This document shows, in pieces, positions 43,550 through 52,424 of a stretch of DNA of 58,875 nt. The DNA is from an uncultured Nitratifractor sp. (GTDB taxonomy: Bacteria; Campylobacterota; Campylobacteria; Campylobacterales; Sulfurovaceae): NCBI GenBank assembly GCA_947311565.1, contig CAMZLH010000037.1, positions 1 to 58,875 of the forward strand, in the 5' to 3' direction. The notes below the pieces were generated by a model, which was given only the letters and a program-made list of their open reading frames with translations, had not been told where the DNA came from and made no database searches. Within the stretch, counting starts at the first letter, position 1. Each line of letters begins with the position of its first letter. Position numbers and translations under genes: made by a program.

Positions 43550-43554
43550 ATATA

Positions 43555-43570
43555 TACCCCAAGTGGGGTA
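43555..43570 (-). promoter_or_regulatory. Hairpin occluding the rsmI ribosome binding site
   Basis: TACCCC and GGGGTA pair around a 4-nt loop. In minus-strand RNA the GGGG arm ends 7 nt before the rsmI ATG, so the stem hides the likely Shine-Dalgarno site. It may also act as a weak attenuator after rpmE. Confidence 0.5.
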
Positions 43571-43576
43571 AAAATA

Positions 43577-43777
43577 TTAAGAAAGTTTATATTTTTTCTT
43601 AAATTTATCAACTCTACCAGCTGTATCAACGATCTTTTCAGAACCTGTAAAGAATGGGTGGCACTCACTACAGATATCTATAGACATCTCTGGCTTAGCA
43701 GACTTAATCTCAAACGAATTACCACATGCACAAGTAACTTTACACTCAACATACTCTGGGTGAATATCTTTTCTCAT
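43577..43777 (-). CDS. rpmE: Ribosomal protein L31 (zinc-binding type)
   Basis: 66 residues. [16 protein letters not shown] at the start, then CACGN and [12 protein letters not shown]. Cysteines 16, 18, 36 and 39 form the zinc site of the C+ type L31. ATG with GAGGAAA upstream. First gene of the leftward operon to yajQ. Confidence 0.95.
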   Translation of the reverse strand: MRKDIHPEYVECKVTCACGNSFEIKSAKPEMSIDICSECHPFFTGSEKIVDTAGRVDKFKKKYKLS

Positions 43778-43897
43778 AATATTTCCTCTTTTATTAATTA
43801 AAATAGCTCAACTGCGACACCCGTTGTGAGACAGTAAAACTTTTAAGTTGGGCGAAATTATAGTAAAAATAGTTTAATTTAAGGTTAAAAACGATAG

Positions 43898-43903
43898 TAT
43901 AAT
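43898..43903 (+). promoter_or_regulatory. Probable -10 element of the leuA leader
   Basis: TATAAT ending 24 bp before the leader ATG. The expected transcript start is near 43910, just before the AAGGAG at 43914-43919. Confidence 0.6.
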
Positions 43904-43927
43904 AAAAATTAAGAAGGAGTTAATACT

Positions 43928-43999
43928 ATGTATTTCACAGTTACCAACATTAAAACATTTTTTACAAAAGCCTCTTCTATACTACTCCTATCTTTATAA
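43928..43999 (+). CDS. Candidate leucine leader peptide upstream of leuA
   Basis: A 23-residue frame with an excellent AAGGAG 8 nt before its ATG, ending SSILLLSL then TAA. Its codons for the last part are ATA CTA CTC CTA TCT TTA, that is one Ile and four Leu in the last six residues. It sits 57 bp upstream of leuA and 24 bp after a TATAAT. This is the pattern expected of an attenuation leader in which ribosome speed through Leu codons senses leucyl-tRNA. I see no clear terminator/antiterminator pair between 44000 and 44056, so the mechanism (transcriptional attenuation, coupling, or stalling) is open. Confidence 0.6.
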   Translation: MYFTVTNIKTFFTKASSILLLSL

Positions 44000-44056
44000 T
44001 TTTCCCAAATAACACTTATCATACAAAATAAATATTAAACTAAAAGGCAATATACA

Positions 44057-45607
44057 ATGAAAGAGCAAATTATAATTTTTGATACCACATTAAGAGATGG
44101 AGAGCAAAGCCCAGGTGCTTCTATGAATACAAAAGAGAAGATTCAAATTGCAACTCAATTAGAAAAATTGGGTGTAGATGTAATAGAAGCTGGATTTGCA
44201 GCAGCAAGTAAAGGAGATTTTGAAGCTATAAATCAGATAGCAAAAGTTGTAAAAAACTCTACTGTCTGTTCACTTGCTAGAGCTTTGGAAAACGATATAA
44301 TACAAGCAGGCGAAGCCATTAAACCAGCACCAAAACAGAGAATTCATACATTTATAGCAACAAGCCCAATACATATGGAGTATAAATTAAAAATGACTAC
44401 TTCTCAAGTTATAAAAAAAGCTGTAGAGGCTGTTACTTTGGCAAAAAGTTTTGTTGATGATGTCGAGTTTAGTTGCGAAGATGCAGGAAGAAGCGATATA
44501 GGCTTTTTAAAAGAGATAAGTGATGCTGTAATAGAAGCAGGTGCAAAAACTATTAACTTACCAGATACTGTAGGTATTAAGATGCCAAGTGAAGTTGGGC
44601 AAATGGTACAAAAGGTTTATGACCATATTGGTAGAAGAGCTATAATCTCGGTACACAATCACAATGACTTAGGCTTAGCTGTAGCAAACTCTTTAGCAGC
44701 AGTACAAAACGGTGCAAGACAGATTGAGTGTACTATTAACGGTTTAGGTGAAAGAGCAGGTAATGCAGCTTTAGAAGAGATTATTATGGCACTAAAGGTT
44801 CGAGAAGATTACTTTAATGATCTATATACAAATATAAATACTAAAGAGATCTACCCAAGTAGTAGAATGATAGCTACAATTACTGGTATAGAACCACAAC
44901 CTAATAAAGCAATTGTTGGAAAAAATGCATTTGCTCATGAGAGTGGTATCCACCAAGATGGTATATTAAAAAATAAAAAAACTTACGAAATATTCTCTCC
45001 AGAAGAGATTGGCTTAGATTTAAAAGATACTTTAGTATTAGGTAAACACTCTGGACGAGCAGCATTTAAAGATAAATTAGAAAAATTAGGATTTACACTA
45101 AGTTCAGATGAGTTAGAGAGTGCATTTGAGAAATTTAAAGAGTTAGCAGATAAGAAAAAAGATGTCTATGACGATGACTTAAGAGCTTTAGTTACAAGCA
45201 ACATGACATCAGTAGATAAAGCTTATGAAATTATATCTTTACAACTAATGGATGCAACTGGTGGAGTTCCTAGTGCTGCAATTACAATAAAAATGCCTGA
45301 CAACTCAGAAGTAACAGATGCAGCAATCGGCGATGGTACTATTGATGCTATATTCAAAACTATAGATAGAATTACAGGGCACAGTGGTGCACTAATGGAT
45401 TACAAAGTAAAATCTATATCAAAAGGCAAAGATGCATTAGCTAGTGTAACTGTTCAAGTAAATTTTAACACAGATGAACCAGCAGTTATAGGGCACGGCT
45501 TAAGTGTAGATACAATGTTAGCAAGTGCAAGAGCCTATTTAGGAGCTTTAAATAGTTACAATAGCATGAAAGGAATGCTCAAAAAAAGAGACAATAAAGG
45601 GGTGTAA
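44057..45607 (+). CDS. leuA: 2-isopropylmalate synthase
   Basis: 516 residues. It condenses acetyl-CoA and 2-oxoisovalerate in the first committed step of leucine synthesis. [18 protein letters not shown] (8-25) is the HMGL-like signature, with [19 protein letters not shown] near 198 for metal binding, [13 protein letters not shown] near 224 and [15 protein letters not shown] near 290. The C-terminal regulatory LeuA dimer domain (about 380-510) is present, so feedback by leucine is expected. ATG with AAAAGG upstream. Transcription probably begins before the leader peptide. Confidence 0.95.
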   Translation: MKEQIIIFDTTLRDGEQSPGASMNTKEKIQIATQLEKLGVDVIEAGFAAASKGDFEAINQIAKVVKNSTVCSLARALENDIIQAGEAIKPAPKQRIHTFIATSPIHMEYKLKMTTSQVIKKAVEAVTLAKSFVDDVEFSCEDAGRSDIGFLKEISDAVIEAGAKTINLPDTVGIKMPSEVGQMVQKVYDHIGRRAIISVHNHNDLGLAVANSLAAVQNGARQIECTINGLGERAGNAALEEIIMALKVREDYFNDLYTNINTKEIYPSSRMIATITGIEPQPNKAIVGKNAFAHESGIHQDGILKNKKTYEIFSPEEIGLDLKDTLVLGKHSGRAAFKDKLEKLGFTLSSDELESAFEKFKELADKKKDVYDDDLRALVTSNMTSVDKAYEIISLQLMDATGGVPSAAITIKMPDNSEVTDAAIGDGTIDAIFKTIDRITGHSGALMDYKVKSISKGKDALASVTVQVNFNTDEPAVIGHGLSVDTMLASARAYLGALNSYNSMKGMLKKRDNKGV

Positions 45608-45619
45608 CTCTTTATTGTT
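45590..45619 (+). terminator. Possible terminator overlapping the leuA stop codon
   Basis: ACAATAAAG and CTTTATTGT pair (9 bp, extended by a G-U) around a 10-nt loop containing the leuA stop. The sequence after it is not a U run, so confidence is moderate. Confidence 0.45.
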
Positions 45620-45801
45620 ACTTATCTTCACATATTTTACACCAATACTAAACTACTTAAATATACCAATATTATGAGACAATATTAAGTTTTCTCACTA
45701 TATAATAGGGTACAATTCACATTATAAACATAAATTTTAAGAATATTATCTAAATCTTAAATAGTTTAATATATAATCGGTGAAAAGGGGAGGTCTTTAA
45801 T

Positions 45802-46125
45802 ATGTTTCTTACTATATCTTTTACAGTCTCAATCGCTCTGCTACTTATAATTATTAAGAATGCTAAAAAAGAGAATCTATATATCCTTATAGATAATAAT
45901 GAAATTACATTTTTACTATCTGATGATATATATTTACAATATAAATACGATACAAAACCAACAGATGAGATAATAGAGAGAGTAATCAAAAATAGAGCAT
46001 TCGAACTACACTCTCTTGTTGAAAATGTTATCTTTATTGATGGCATTAAAATGAAAAAAAGTGAATATCTAACAAATATTATAAAACAATATAATGCAGC
46101 AGATCAGACTCTAGCTGCTGCTTAA
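45802..46125 (+). CDS. Small single-pass membrane protein of unknown function
   Basis: 107 residues. An N-terminal hydrophobic helix (about 3-19, SFTVSIALLLIII) is followed by a charged cytoplasmic-type domain (LYILIDNNEITFLLSDDIYLQ, then helices with IIERVIKNRAF). I do not recognise a family. It looks real: GGGGAGG lies 10 nt before the ATG and TATAAT elements lie at 45701 and 45772. Its last 15 bases overlap the end of the convergent SMR gene, within the hairpin 46096-46121. Confidence 0.6.
   Translation: MFLTISFTVSIALLLIIIKNAKKENLYILIDNNEITFLLSDDIYLQYKYDTKPTDEIIERVIKNRAFELHSLVENVIFIDGIKMKKSEYLTNIIKQYNAADQTLAAA
46096..46121. terminator. Hairpin inside the overlapping 3' ends of two convergent genes
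   Basis: GCAGCAG and CTGCTGC form a 7-bp stem with a 12-nt loop. It codes for the final residues of the plus-strand gene and spans the SMR stop codon. On the minus strand it is followed by AUUAUAUUGUUUUAU, so it probably ends the efflux operon. Confidence 0.6.
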
Positions 46126-46431
46126 GTGCAATCCTACAACACCCATAATTATTAAACCAACACTTACCATTTTAAGAGTCGTTATTGACTCTTTAAAATA
46201 TACTATACCTATAAAAGTAATAATAGCTGTCCCAACTCCTGCCCATATTGCATAAGCTATACTCATATCTATTCTCTTTAGAGCAACCGTTAATGCCCAC
46301 AAAGATAGAATATATGCTATAGACATAACAACAGATGGCACTAATTTAGTAAACCCATCTGATAGCTTCATTGCTGTTGTTCCCGTAACTTCTAAAATAA
46401 TAGCTAATGCTAAATATATCCAGCTACTCAC
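46111..46431 (-). CDS. Small multidrug resistance (SMR) transporter, EmrE/SugE type
   Basis: 106 residues with four membrane helices. The essential Glu14 is present in LALAIILEVTGTTAMK, and the SMR motif WAGVGTAIITFIGIVYFKE is near 63-81. These dimeric proteins exchange protons for cationic drugs or guanidinium across the inner membrane. It starts 4 bp inside the end of the RND gene, so it is the last gene of the efflux operon. Confidence 0.92.
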   Translation of the reverse strand: MSSWIYLALAIILEVTGTTAMKLSDGFTKLVPSVVMSIAYILSLWALTVALKRIDMSIAYAIWAGVGTAIITFIGIVYFKESITTLKMVSVGLIIMGVVGLHLSSS

Positions 46432-49400
46432 TTTAAATCCTCTCTCTCATATAATCTTCTAAGCAATCTATCTAGAGGATAAAGTATTCTATAGAAAGCT
46501 GGAACAACAAATAACGATAAAATTGTTGAACTTATCATTCCTCCTATAATTGCTAATGCCATTGGTGAATTACTCTCATACCCCGGACCCTCTATGAATG
46601 CTAGTGGTATCATAGCTCCAATCATAGCTACTGTTGTCATTACAATTGGTCTAAAACGCTTCTCTCCTGCCTCTAAAGATGCTTCATTTACATCTAATCC
46701 ATCTTTTATTGCTCTGTTGGCATAATCTACAACTAAAATTGCATTTTTTCCAACCATTCCAATTAAAAGTATTAATCCAATCATAACAAATATACTAAAG
46801 TTGTTCCCACTTGTATGCAAGGCAATTAGCACACCTGCAACCGATAGTGGCATTGCAATCATAATAATAATTGGCTGAATTAACGACTCGTAAAGAGCTG
46901 CTAATATTATATAAATTAAAATAACTGCTAAGCCAATAGCACTTGCAAAGGCTTTTGCTGTATCTTTCATTCTCTCTGCATCTCCTGTAAATCTATAACT
47001 ATAACCCTTTGGAAGCATTCTATTTAAGACTTTATCTACATCTTCTACTGCCTTATTTAAGCTTATCCCATCTGGCACTGCCGACACCATTACTTTTCTC
47101 TCACGATCATATCTATTAATAGAGGCTACTGTTTTTACCAATTTAACATCTATCAGCCCATCTAAACTTATCATATTTCCACTTCTAGAGCGTACTTGTA
47201 GGCTCTTTAGTGCTTCTATATTATCTCTATAAATATTATCTAATCTCATCGTAATATCAAATTCACTACCATTTTGTTGAATATGAGATACCACTCTATT
47301 ACTAGAGTAGGTATTAAGTAAGACCGCTGCAATTTGCTGAGGCGATACACCTACTCTTTTTGCACTCTCTTTAAGCACCTTAACACTTAGTTGTGGCTTT
47401 CCATATTCGTAATCTCTATCTACCTCAACAAGACCTTTTATACTCTTCATCTTTTTCATCAACTTAGACGAAATCTCATCTAATTTTTCTAAAGAGTCCC
47501 CTGTAATTACAATTTGAAGGGGTGCAGTTGCTGAGCCTGTATCAAATGGTGGTATCTTATCTACAATTACTTTTGCCTCTTTAATTTTACTAAACTTCTC
47601 TCTAAACCTCTTCATAATATCTGCTTGTGAAGAGCTTAGCCTCTTTTTCTTTGGAATTAAGCGAACATAAATTTTTGCCTTATGCTGCTCTTTTGCCGCG
47701 TTGTATCCAATAGAGAGAACTGTGTATTCTATATTCTTATTACTCTTTAACTCTTTTGTAATTGGCTCTGCAATACGCTTCATCTCATCTATATTTGTTC
47801 CTAAAGATGCTTTTATCTTTACTGTAAATTCACTATTATCCTCCATTGGTAAAAAGTCCATACCAACCCCAAAGAATTTTACAGAAACAACCATTGCCCC
47901 AATAGCCAAAGCAACTGTTAAAAATCTAAGCTTTACAACCCACTTTAATATAGATGCATATACTCTCTCTATCACTACAAACATTGGCTCTGTAATTTTA
48001 TGAAACCAGCTTACATTTCCACTTAAAGTCCTTGCACTAACCGAAGGTATTAACGCAATTGCAACTAAAAACGACAACACTACACCAGCAGCAACAGTCA
48101 TAGCAAACGAGTTAAAGAAAAGCCCAACAATTCCACTCATAAATGCAACAGGAATAAAGACAGCCAAAAGCACAACAGACATTCCTAAAACTGAAAACAT
48201 TATCTCTTTTACACCCTCGTAAGATGCCTCAAATGGCTTTAAACCATGCTCTAGTTTTTTTGCAATATTCTCTGTTACAACTATTGCATCATCTATAAAT
48301 ATACCAATTGCAAGGGTTAAACCTATCATTGTTAAACGGTTCAAATCATACCCCATCCAATTCATAATTGCAAATGTCCCAATTACAGAAGTTGGTATTG
48401 CAATAGCCGAAACTAGCGTAATTGTTACGCTTCTTAAAAAGAAAAATACAATAATAATCGCCAAAATAGCCCCATATATTAGGTCAAATGTAACATTATT
48501 CATAATCTCTAAAATCTTATTTGACCTATCAGACAAAACCAAAATATTATAATTCTCTCCAAGCAACTCTTTTAAGTGTGGTAATATTCCCTTAACACTT
48601 TTAATAATATTTAGTGTATTTTCACCAGAAATCTTCTTAACAACCAAAGAGACACCAACACTGCCATCTACACTAGAGTAACTCTTAATATCGCTCAAAG
48701 AATCTACAACATCTGCTACATCTTTTAGCTTAACTCCTGGGCTTACGACAAGCTCTTTAAGCTCAGATACACTCTTTGCATCTGCCTCTAATTTAATCAT
48801 TATATTTTTATCTTTGGTAATAATTTTACCTGTTCCTAAAGATAGGTTATTAGATGTTACAATACCACTTAGCTCATTAGCACTAAGTCCATACTTATTT
48901 AATCTATTTGGATCTAAAAGTATCTTTACCTCTCTATCTCTAAATCCAATAATATCTACTGCTCCAACACCTTTTACTCTTTGTAGTTTTGGCTTTAGCC
49001 TCTTATCTGCTAACTCCATTAATTTTTGCTCATTACCATCTTTTGCCGAAACAAAAAGTGTTATAACATCTCCCCCAGCACCTAGCTTTCTAACTATTGG
49101 CTTCTCTACCTCTTTAGGTAGAGAAGTAGAACCTATTTTATCGCGAATATCGTTAGTTGCTTCATCTAAATCCTTCTCTAGCTCAAACTGCACAATAATT
49201 AAACTAAAGTTATCATAACTTGTAGATTTTACCTTTTTTATGCCATCTATTCCACTTATAGCCTCTTCTAGTTTATCTGTTACTTTTGTCTCTACTGTAG
49301 AAGCATCTGCTCCATAATAGGCTGTCTGAATAGAAACAACAGGAAAATCAACCTTAGGAAATAGATTAACTGGCATACTTTTATACGAAATTAATCCAAA

Positions 49401-49463
49401 AACAATAAATATCATAAAAAACATTAGCGTCGCAATTGGACGCTTTATTGCAAATTTATACAT
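46428..49463 (-). CDS. RND-family efflux pump inner-membrane permease
   Basis: 1011 residues, the length of AcrB-type pumps. The N-terminal start is FAIKRPIATLMFFMIF. The proton-relay aspartates lie in LAIGIFIDDAIVVTENI near 388-399 (helix 4), with a second core block GMVGKNAILVVDYANRAI near 910-927. Two large periplasmic loops are present. It should export drugs or other small molecules through the adaptor and TolC-like gene products. Between the MFP gene (next base) and the SMR gene (4-bp overlap). Confidence 0.94.
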   Translation of the reverse strand: MYKFAIKRPIATLMFFMIFIVFGLISYKSMPVNLFPKVDFPVVSIQTAYYGADASTVETKVTDKLEEAISGIDGIKKVKSTSYDNFSLIIVQFELEKDLDEATNDIRDKIGSTSLPKEVEKPIVRKLGAGGDVITLFVSAKDGNEQKLMELADKRLKPKLQRVKGVGAVDIIGFRDREVKILLDPNRLNKYGLSANELSGIVTSNNLSLGTGKIITKDKNIMIKLEADAKSVSELKELVVSPGVKLKDVADVVDSLSDIKSYSSVDGSVGVSLVVKKISGENTLNIIKSVKGILPHLKELLGENYNILVLSDRSNKILEIMNNVTFDLIYGAILAIIIVFFFLRSVTITLVSAIAIPTSVIGTFAIMNWMGYDLNRLTMIGLTLAIGIFIDDAIVVTENIAKKLEHGLKPFEASYEGVKEIMFSVLGMSVVLLAVFIPVAFMSGIVGLFFNSFAMTVAAGVVLSFLVAIALIPSVSARTLSGNVSWFHKITEPMFVVIERVYASILKWVVKLRFLTVALAIGAMVVSVKFFGVGMDFLPMEDNSEFTVKIKASLGTNIDEMKRIAEPITKELKSNKNIEYTVLSIGYNAAKEQHKAKIYVRLIPKKKRLSSSQADIMKRFREKFSKIKEAKVIVDKIPPFDTGSATAPLQIVITGDSLEKLDEISSKLMKKMKSIKGLVEVDRDYEYGKPQLSVKVLKESAKRVGVSPQQIAAVLLNTYSSNRVVSHIQQNGSEFDITMRLDNIYRDNIEALKSLQVRSRSGNMISLDGLIDVKLVKTVASINRYDRERKVMVSAVPDGISLNKAVEDVDKVLNRMLPKGYSYRFTGDAERMKDTAKAFASAIGLAVILIYIILAALYESLIQPIIIMIAMPLSVAGVLIALHTSGNNFSIFVMIGLILLIGMVGKNAILVVDYANRAIKDGLDVNEASLEAGEKRFRPIVMTTVAMIGAMIPLAFIEGPGYESNSPMALAIIGGMISSTILSLFVVPAFYRILYPLDRLLRRLYEREDLK

Positions 49464-50162
49464 CTATTTAACCTCTATACTACCTGTACCAAATAGTCCT
49501 ACTGGCACATCTTCAACTATAGCCTCAGCAATAGCTTTTCTCTTATTTATATTGATAGTTGGGTAAACCTTTTTAATCTTTGCACTGTAACTCTTTTTCT
49601 CTCCATCAAAGCTATATTTAAAGCTATCTCCAACCTTAACACTGCTTACATATTTTTGGTCAAACTCTATAATCAATTTTCTCTTATGCTGACTCTCTAT
49701 CTTTAAAACTGGCTTTAGTGTCATGCCACTAACTGCATCTCCAACCTCTAAATATTTATCTGTTATTACACCATCAAAAGGTGCTTTAAGAAGTGTATTA
49801 TTTAACAGAGCATTTGTAAATTCCAGTTTCGCTTTTGCAGACTCTACATTAAATCTAAATTTATCTAATTTAGCCTCATCTATCACACTCTTAACCTTTA
49901 ACATTCTATTTAAATCTTTTTGTGCATACTTTAGAGCAACTTTAGACAATTTAACATTTGCTGATATATCTCTGCTTTTAAGCTCTGCTAAAACTTCACT
50001 ATTTTTTACTTTTGATCCAATATCGACTCTAAACTTATCTATTATTCCTGTTGCATTAAATGCCAAAGTCGCCTCTTTTGCTGGTTTTACATTAAAAGTT
50101 GCATATATCTCTTTTGCATCTACAAATACAACCATTAATAATATTAATACATATCTTCTCAT
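49464..50162 (-). CDS. Short RND periplasmic adaptor (membrane fusion protein)
   Basis: 232 residues, clearly shorter than the usual 350-400. Signal peptide about 1-16. A lipoyl/hairpin region (FRVDIGSKVKNSEVLAELKSRD, then a coiled coil to about 115), LLKAPFDGVITDKYLEVGDAVS near 124-145 and a final beta-barrel are recognisable. It would link the RND pump to the TolC protein. The C-terminal membrane-proximal domain seems to be missing. ATG with AAAGGA upstream; it starts 4 bp inside the tolC-like gene. Confidence 0.87.
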   Translation of the reverse strand: MRRYVLILLMVVFVDAKEIYATFNVKPAKEATLAFNATGIIDKFRVDIGSKVKNSEVLAELKSRDISANVKLSKVALKYAQKDLNRMLKVKSVIDEAKLDKFRFNVESAKAKLEFTNALLNNTLLKAPFDGVITDKYLEVGDAVSGMTLKPVLKIESQHKRKLIIEFDQKYVSSVKVGDSFKYSFDGEKKSYSAKIKKVYPTININKRKAIAEAIVEDVPVGLFGTGSIEVK

Positions 50163-51385
50163 CTTAAAAATCCTTTCAAACTATATCCACTATAGTGGTA
50201 AATTAGTGCTTTAGATAGCTCTAAATCAAAACTACTCTCATCTACTTTAGCCTTAGCTAAGACCTTTTGCGTTAGTGCATCTAAGTAAGCTATATAATCT
50301 ACTAAACCCTCTTGATACTCTCTATTTACGCTTACATATAAAGAGGAAGCTGCCTTAAATTCACGCTTTGCAGCTCTTAGCTTAACTCTTTTACTCTTAA
50401 GCTCCAGCTTTGCTATCTTTAAATTACTTTTCTGCTCTTTATATAACTGATTTGCTTTACTAAGTAGAGCTAGTTTACTATACCTTATAGATTCACTTAT
50501 ATCTTTAACACTACCTCCATCATAGACTCTAAGCGTTGCACTTAAATCTAATTTAGAGTTATAATTTGGCAACTTTCCAAAAGGAGTTGGTTTAGTATCG
50601 TAATTTTTTATCTTTGCGTACTGATAAGATAGATTAATTTGTGGCTTAAGAGCAGACTCTACTGATTTAGCTTTATAGTTTAAACTATTAGCGTCTGCTT
50701 TTAGTTTTAAAATAGAGTCTGACTCTTTTATTCCAATTGCTCTTGGCTCTTTTAATCTTTGAAGCTTTAGATACTTAAAGTTGCTATTTGTAGTAACTTT
50801 AAGCTCCTCTTTTAATCTATTAAGAGTTAAATTTATACTCTCTTTTGCATAGCTATTTTGCTCTAAAATAGCTCTTATTTTATCTATCTCAACATCTGTA
50901 GCCAAGCCAGCTGTTTTAAACTTTTTAACTCTATTAAGAGTAGCATTTAATGCTTTTTTTTGCATATTTAAAGCCTTAATATTGGCTCTTGCTTTATAGT
51001 AACTAAAGTATAAACTTGCAACCTTTAACTCTAAACTCTTAGTAAAAGATGCAACTTCAAGTTTAGATGCTTTGTATTGATACCTTTTAGATATTGTATC
51101 ATTTTTGGCTCTACTGCTATCGTATATATTATACTTGAGTAAAATAGCCAAAGATGCACTCTTTGGTGCAATAAATAAAGAGCTAGGAGAACTCTTAGAT
51201 AATTTTGCAGCTAAATCAATAGTAGGCATTTTACTACTTTTAGATGAGCTAACTAAACTATCTTTAGCTAAAGACTCATACTCTTTAGCCTCTAAATATC
51301 CATTACTCTCAACTCTATTTAAAAGCCCACTTAAACTCTGAGCTTGCAAAATTACTGAAAATATTAAAAAAACAACTACCCTCAC
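50159..51385 (-). CDS. TolC-family outer-membrane efflux protein
   Basis: 408 residues. Signal peptide about 1-15, then long amphipathic helices with paired repeats (ATLNRVKKFKTAGLATDVEID near 130 and AASSLYVSVNREYQEGLVDYIAYLDAL near 345), the TolC fold that crosses periplasm and outer membrane. The start is GTG at 51385 with AAAGGA 7-8 nt upstream. It follows the tetR gene by 2 bp and overlaps the adaptor gene by 4 bp. Confidence 0.88.
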   Translation of the reverse strand: MRVVVFLIFSVILQAQSLSGLLNRVESNGYLEAKEYESLAKDSLVSSSKSSKMPTIDLAAKLSKSSPSSLFIAPKSASLAILLKYNIYDSSRAKNDTISKRYQYKASKLEVASFTKSLELKVASLYFSYYKARANIKALNMQKKALNATLNRVKKFKTAGLATDVEIDKIRAILEQNSYAKESINLTLNRLKEELKVTTNSNFKYLKLQRLKEPRAIGIKESDSILKLKADANSLNYKAKSVESALKPQINLSYQYAKIKNYDTKPTPFGKLPNYNSKLDLSATLRVYDGGSVKDISESIRYSKLALLSKANQLYKEQKSNLKIAKLELKSKRVKLRAAKREFKAASSLYVSVNREYQEGLVDYIAYLDALTQKVLAKAKVDESSFDLELSKALIYHYSGYSLKGFLR

Positions 51386-51387
51386 TT

Positions 51388-51984
51388 CTAATCCTTTATC
51401 TCTACTAAATCAAAAATATCATCTATTGCTCTATTTAAATCTACTCTCAAATCGATAATATCTTTTGTAGTTACAGATTGTATAAACATACCTTCACTCA
51501 TTGTATATACAACCAAAACAAACCGTCTTGCTACCTCTTTTAACTCTTTAGACTCAATTGCCTCATCTATTATTGTTCCTATCCACTCACTATAAAAGTT
51601 ATTACACTTACTATTAAACTCTTTAATATCATCCGTTGTAGATACCAAAGATACTGCTTTAAACTCTTTATATAGTTCTCTTAACTCGAAACTATCTTCA
51701 TCATAAAAAAAGCTACTAAATAGCTTTACCTTCTCTCTTGTATCTTTACAATACTTTAAATTATTCTCTAGTTCAGAATTTTGTTTTTGCATTAATATAT
51801 TAACTAGCTCAAATATTAAATCATTTTTATCTTTAAAGTACTCATAAAAAGTACCCTTACCTATTGAGGCTACTTTTGCTAATTTAGCTATACTAATTGT
51901 ATCTATTGGCTCATTAACAATTAACTCTTTACACGAGAGTGCTATATCTCGTCTTTTCTTCTCTTTATCTACACTTATTGGCAA
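51388..51984 (-). CDS. TetR/AcrR-family repressor of the efflux operon
   Basis: 198 residues. The N-terminal helix-turn-helix is at about 22-55 (ISIAKLAKVASIGKGTFYEYFKDKNDLI), and the rest is the variable ligand-binding helical domain. The start is TTG at 51984, fixed by AAGGAG 7 nt upstream. It is the first gene of the operon and is preceded by a palindrome at 51999-52029, so it most likely represses itself and the pump until an effector binds. Confidence 0.9.
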   Translation of the reverse strand: MPISVDKEKKRRDIALSCKELIVNEPIDTISIAKLAKVASIGKGTFYEYFKDKNDLIFELVNILMQKQNSELENNLKYCKDTREKVKLFSSFFYDEDSFELRELYKEFKAVSLVSTTDDIKEFNSKCNNFYSEWIGTIIDEAIESKELKEVARRFVLVVYTMSEGMFIQSVTTKDIIDLRVDLNRAIDDIFDLVEIKD

Positions 51985-51998
51985 GAGTACTCCTTAAG

Positions 51999-52029
51999 TT
52001 TTAATTGACTGACTGTCGGTCAATTAAAA
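51999..52029. promoter_or_regulatory. TetR-family operator palindrome
   Basis: TTTTAATTGAC and GTCAATTAAAA are exact inverted repeats around a 9-bp centre. The core TTGACTGACTGTCGGTCAA at 52005-52023 resembles the TGAC..GTCGGTCA operators of TetR/AcrR proteins. It lies 15 bp upstream of the tetR start codon, over its promoter. Confidence 0.82.
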
Positions 52030-52101
52030 TTATAGTTACATTATCTTAATCTACTCTTAACAAATTTTTAATAAATCTACTATTTACAAAGATGATTAAG
52101 A

Positions 52102-52117
52102 TATAATAAAGTATAAT
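52102..52117 (+). promoter_or_regulatory. Two -10-like elements upstream of tatA
   Basis: TATAAT at 52102-52107 and again at 52112-52117, 10 bp apart, followed by an AAAGGA site and the tatA ATG at 52142. Confidence 0.55.
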
Positions 52118-52141
52118 AACCAAAACAGATAAAGGATTTAT

Positions 52142-52378
52142 ATGGGTATGCCAGGTGGATGGGAGTTATTTGCAATAATTCTTGTAATAGTATTACTATT
52201 TGGAGGTAAAAAAATTCCAGAACTAGCAAAAGGTCTAGGTAAAGGTATTAAAGACTTCAAAAAGGCTGTAAACGAAGATGATGAACCAAAAGAGGTAGCA
52301 TCTAAAGAGTCAAAAGAGTTAGAGGATAAAGCTAAAGAGAGTGCTCAAACAGCAGTAGAAGATAGCAAAAAAGCATAA
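52142..52378 (+). CDS. tatA: Sec-independent protein translocase subunit TatA
   Basis: 78 residues. A short N-terminal membrane helix (WELFAIILVIVLLFGGKKIPE), then the FGGKKIPELAKGLGKGIKDFKKA amphipathic helix and a charged Glu/Lys tail, the standard TatA layout. TatA oligomers form the pore that moves folded, cofactor-loaded proteins, such as molybdoenzymes, across the inner membrane. tatB and tatC are not adjacent. Followed by argS after 46 bp. Confidence 0.94.
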   Translation: MGMPGGWELFAIILVIVLLFGGKKIPELAKGLGKGIKDFKKAVNEDDEPKEVASKESKELEDKAKESAQTAVEDSKKA

Positions 52379-52424
52379 AACTTCGCTCCTTTAAGGGGCA
52401 AATCTTACACAAACAGGTATCTAA

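Noticed and set aside
43801-43870. tRNA-like or small structured RNA upstream of rpmE
   Set aside because: No cloverleaf or CCA-end pattern can be folded by eye. The short GC-richer stretch is too small.
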